Positions 4,848 through 6,270 of a DNA stretch of 6,270 bases are shown piece after piece. Under the pieces are notes generated by a model. The model ran no database searches, had not been told where the DNA came from, and was given only the letters and a program-made list of their open reading frames with translations. The DNA is from Syntrophaceae bacterium UBA2188. Its GTDB lineage: Bacteria; Desulfobacterota; BSN033; UBA1163. The stretch lies in contig DCVM01000125.1 of NCBI GenBank assembly GCA_002327985.1, positions 1 to 6,270 of the forward strand, written 5' to 3'. The position numbers were made by a program, and so were the translations under genes. The first letter of the stretch is position 1, and every line of letters starts with the position of its first letter.

Positions 4848-6137
4848 ATGGATAAAGTCGATGTCATCATAGTAGGTGGAGGTTTAGCAGGTCTTTCCTG
4901 CGCCTATGAATTGGCCGATTCGGGAATGACCGTAATCGTTCTGGAGCGGGGAGATTTTTCTGGAAGTAAAAATGTGACGGGTGGAAGAATCTATCTCGGT
5001 CCCCTTCGACATTACCTTCCAAACCTCTGGAAAGAGGCCCCTCTTGAAAGGCATGTAACCAAGGAATTGATCACCCTGTTGGGGGATGCCAACTCAACCA
5101 CCTTTGAACTTTATAGTGACCGGTTTAATCAAGAACCCTATCCCAGCTATACCATTCTCAGGGCAAAATTCGACCGGTGGCTCGCAGACCTGGTCTCAGA
5201 AAAAGGAGTTTTCGTCATCCCTCAAAAGAATGTGAATGACCTCATCAAAGAAGGGGAAAAGGTCATTGGTGTCAAAACGGAAGATGAAGAAATTGGAGCA
5301 GACTGTGTTGTGGCCTCAGATGGAATTCTCTCTTTCATGGCTGAGAAGGCAGGACTCCGCAAACCCTTTCAACCCCAGCATTTTGCCCTGGGTTTTAAAG
5401 AGGTAATCGCCCTGAACTCAAACATCATTGAGGACCGATTCCGACTTGGAGAAAAGGAGGGGGCGGCTCAACTCTTTGTGGGGATCCTCACGAAAGGCAT
5501 CATGGGAGGAGGTTTCCTCTATACCAATCAGGAGAGTCTTTCCTTGGGGATCGTGGTGGGAATTCACTCTCTCAATCAGAGAGAACCCCGTGAGGAAATT
5601 TATAAATTCTTGGATGAATTTAAGGGAAGGCCCGAGATAAAAAATCTGATCAAGGGCGGAGAGGTGATGGAATACTCTGCTCACCTCATTTCGGAGGGAG
5701 GCATCCACACCATACCCAAAGTCTATGGAAATGGAATTTTAATCACCGGGGATGCGGCCGGACTGGGTCTTAACATGCTGGTCACCGTAAGGGGAATGGA
5801 ATATGCCATGGCTTCTGGAGTCCTGGCGGGCCGGACGATAAAAATGGCAAAGGAAAAGAACGATTTTTCAGCCTCCACCTTAGCCAATTATGAAAAACTT
5901 TTAAACGAAAGTTTTATCATGAGAGAAATGAGCCAATATCAAAACACCCTTTCTATCCTTGAGAACAAAAGGCTTTTCTCCAAATATCCCCAGGCGATTT
6001 CCGATCTCTTCGAAAAGGTGATGCGGGTGGATGAGAATCCCAAAGAAGGTCTCTACAAGACGATCTGGGAGACCGTTAAGAAAGACTTCTTGAATTTCGA
6101 AACATTTAAAGATTGGTTGCAATTCAGAAAAATTTAA
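4848..6137 (+). CDS. fixC: FixC flavoprotein, ETF-quinone oxidoreductase-like
   Basis: This 429-aa FAD-dependent oxidoreductase matches FixC in length (about 428 aa in E. coli) and accepts electrons from or donates them to FixAB, linking to membrane quinone. The N-terminus is a Rossmann dinucleotide-binding motif, VDVIIVGGGLAGLSCAYELA (4-23), with Glu33 at the end of strand 2. The FixC-typical GSKNVTGGRIY follows at 39-49. ASDG (156-159) and ILITGDAAGLGLNM (297-310) form the remaining FAD contacts. As in FixC, and unlike full ETF-QO, there is no C-terminal cysteine cluster for a 4Fe-4S centre: the protein ends at residue 429 with no Cys in that part. That role normally belongs to FixX, whose gene is not in the next 133 bases. 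The ATG is 2 nt after the fixB stop with no strong SD, which points to translational coupling. No signal peptide or clear transmembrane segment was seen. Confidence 0.92.
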   Translation: MDKVDVIIVGGGLAGLSCAYELADSGMTVIVLERGDFSGSKNVTGGRIYLGPLRHYLPNLWKEAPLERHVTKELITLLGDANSTTFELYSDRFNQEPYPSYTILRAKFDRWLADLVSEKGVFVIPQKNVNDLIKEGEKVIGVKTEDEEIGADCVVASDGILSFMAEKAGLRKPFQPQHFALGFKEVIALNSNIIEDRFRLGEKEGAAQLFVGILTKGIMGGGFLYTNQESLSLGIVVGIHSLNQREPREEIYKFLDEFKGRPEIKNLIKGGEVMEYSAHLISEGGIHTIPKVYGNGILITGDAAGLGLNMLVTVRGMEYAMASGVLAGRTIKMAKEKNDFSASTLANYEKLLNESFIMREMSQYQNTLSILENKRLFSKYPQAISDLFEKVMRVDENPKEGLYKTIWETVKKDFLNFETFKDWLQFRKI

Positions 6138-6173
6138 TTGGAAGAATGATGGATTCGTAAAAAGTCCTGATTT

Positions 6174-6199
6174 GTCACCCTGAACTTGCTTCAGGGTCT
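6174..6199 (+). repeat. 26-bp hairpin unit, first copy
   Basis: The pattern is GTCA-CC-CTGAACTTG-C-TTCAG-GG-TCT, an 8-bp stem with loop CTTGC. It matches the complement of 6220-6245 at 21 of 26 positions, with the four stem differences being compensatory. Confidence 0.75.
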
Positions 6200-6219
6200 C
6201 ATAACTCATTGATTTTGTT

Positions 6220-6245
6220 AGATGCTGAATCAAGTTCAGCATGAC
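6220..6245 (-). repeat. 26-bp hairpin unit, second copy, inverted
   Basis: Read on the minus strand the pattern is GTCA-TG-CTGAACTTG-A-TTCAG-CA-TCT. CC/GG of the first copy is replaced by TG/CA on both sides of the stem, so base pairing is kept. The fifth difference lies in the loop. Confidence 0.75.
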
Positions 6246-6270
6246 GTTTTCCCTCTTTACGGACTTTTTA

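Larger units (their letters stand above)
6158..6270. mobile_element. MITE/REP-like palindromic element reaching the window edge
   Basis: TAAAAAGTCC (6158-6167) and its exact complement GGACTTTTTA (6261-6270) bracket 93 bp that contain no gene. Inside are two hairpins in opposite orientation: ACCCTGAA/TTCAGGGT (6177-6184 with 6190-6197) and ATGCTGAA/TTCAGCAT (6222-6229 with 6235-6242). Terminal inverted repeats with internal hairpins and no coding capacity fit a non-autonomous miniature element or BIME. The inverted repeat may extend beyond both marked ends, as the window stops at the last base of the right arm. The second hairpin followed by TTTT (6247-6250), and the right arm with five T, could also weakly terminate the fixC transcript. 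Confidence 0.6.

Noticed and set aside
5901..6242. A 113-codon minus-strand open frame over the fixC end and the 3' palindromic element
   Set aside because: It is antisense to fixC, and its N-terminal part is a translated palindromic repeat. Similar peptides (MLNLIQHL-type) are, as I recall, often mis-annotated from such repeats.

Overview
The window carries five consecutive genes, all on the + strand, that read as one carnitine-type (Cai/Fix-like) acyl-CoA redox cluster. In order they are a family III (CaiB/BaiF) CoA-transferase, an acyl-CoA dehydrogenase-family flavoprotein resembling CaiA, the two electron transfer flavoprotein subunits FixA (EtfB) and FixB (EtfA), and the FAD-containing quinone oxidoreductase FixC. 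In enterobacteria the cai and fix genes form two divergent operons; here equivalents of both run in one direction. The organism is probably an anaerobic or facultative Gram-negative bacterium. The gene set, moderate GC and repeat-rich spacers suggest an uncultured Desulfobacterota-like (deltaproteobacterial) genome, but this is inference from style and not proof.

Layout: 1-160 is a leader with a good sigma70-like promoter, a possible operator dyad and a strong Shine-Dalgarno (SD) sequence. The CoA-transferase is at 161-1360, the dehydrogenase/reductase at 1450-2610, fixA at 2787-3575, fixB at 3859-4845 and fixC at 4848-6137. The last two are separated by only 2 nt and are probably translationally coupled. 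The final 133 bases hold no gene, only a palindromic, mobile-looking repeat that runs to the window edge. No fixX ferredoxin gene, CoA ligase (CaiC-like), enoyl-CoA hydratase (CaiD-like) or transporter (CaiT-like) lies inside the window.

How they would work together (inference from the families): the CoA-transferase moves CoA from a product acyl-CoA onto the incoming acid. The acyl-CoA dehydrogenase homologue interconverts the acyl-CoA and its 2-enoyl-CoA. FixAB carries the electrons and FixC links them to the quinone pool, normally with FixX. The dehydrogenase lacks Glu at both classical active-site base positions, a feature I also recall in CaiA, so a crotonobetainyl-CoA-reductase-like role is more likely than ordinary fatty-acid beta-oxidation. 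The substrate cannot be read from the sequence.

The least ordinary feature is non-coding. Each of the three long spacers holds a different family of short repeats phased at exactly 7 bp, arranged wholly or partly as inverted arms, ending at or next to the SD of the following gene. The fixA-fixB spacer also contains a nested set of GC-rich hairpins (REP/BIME-like). The 3' end carries a MITE-like element whose two internal hairpins show compensatory base changes.
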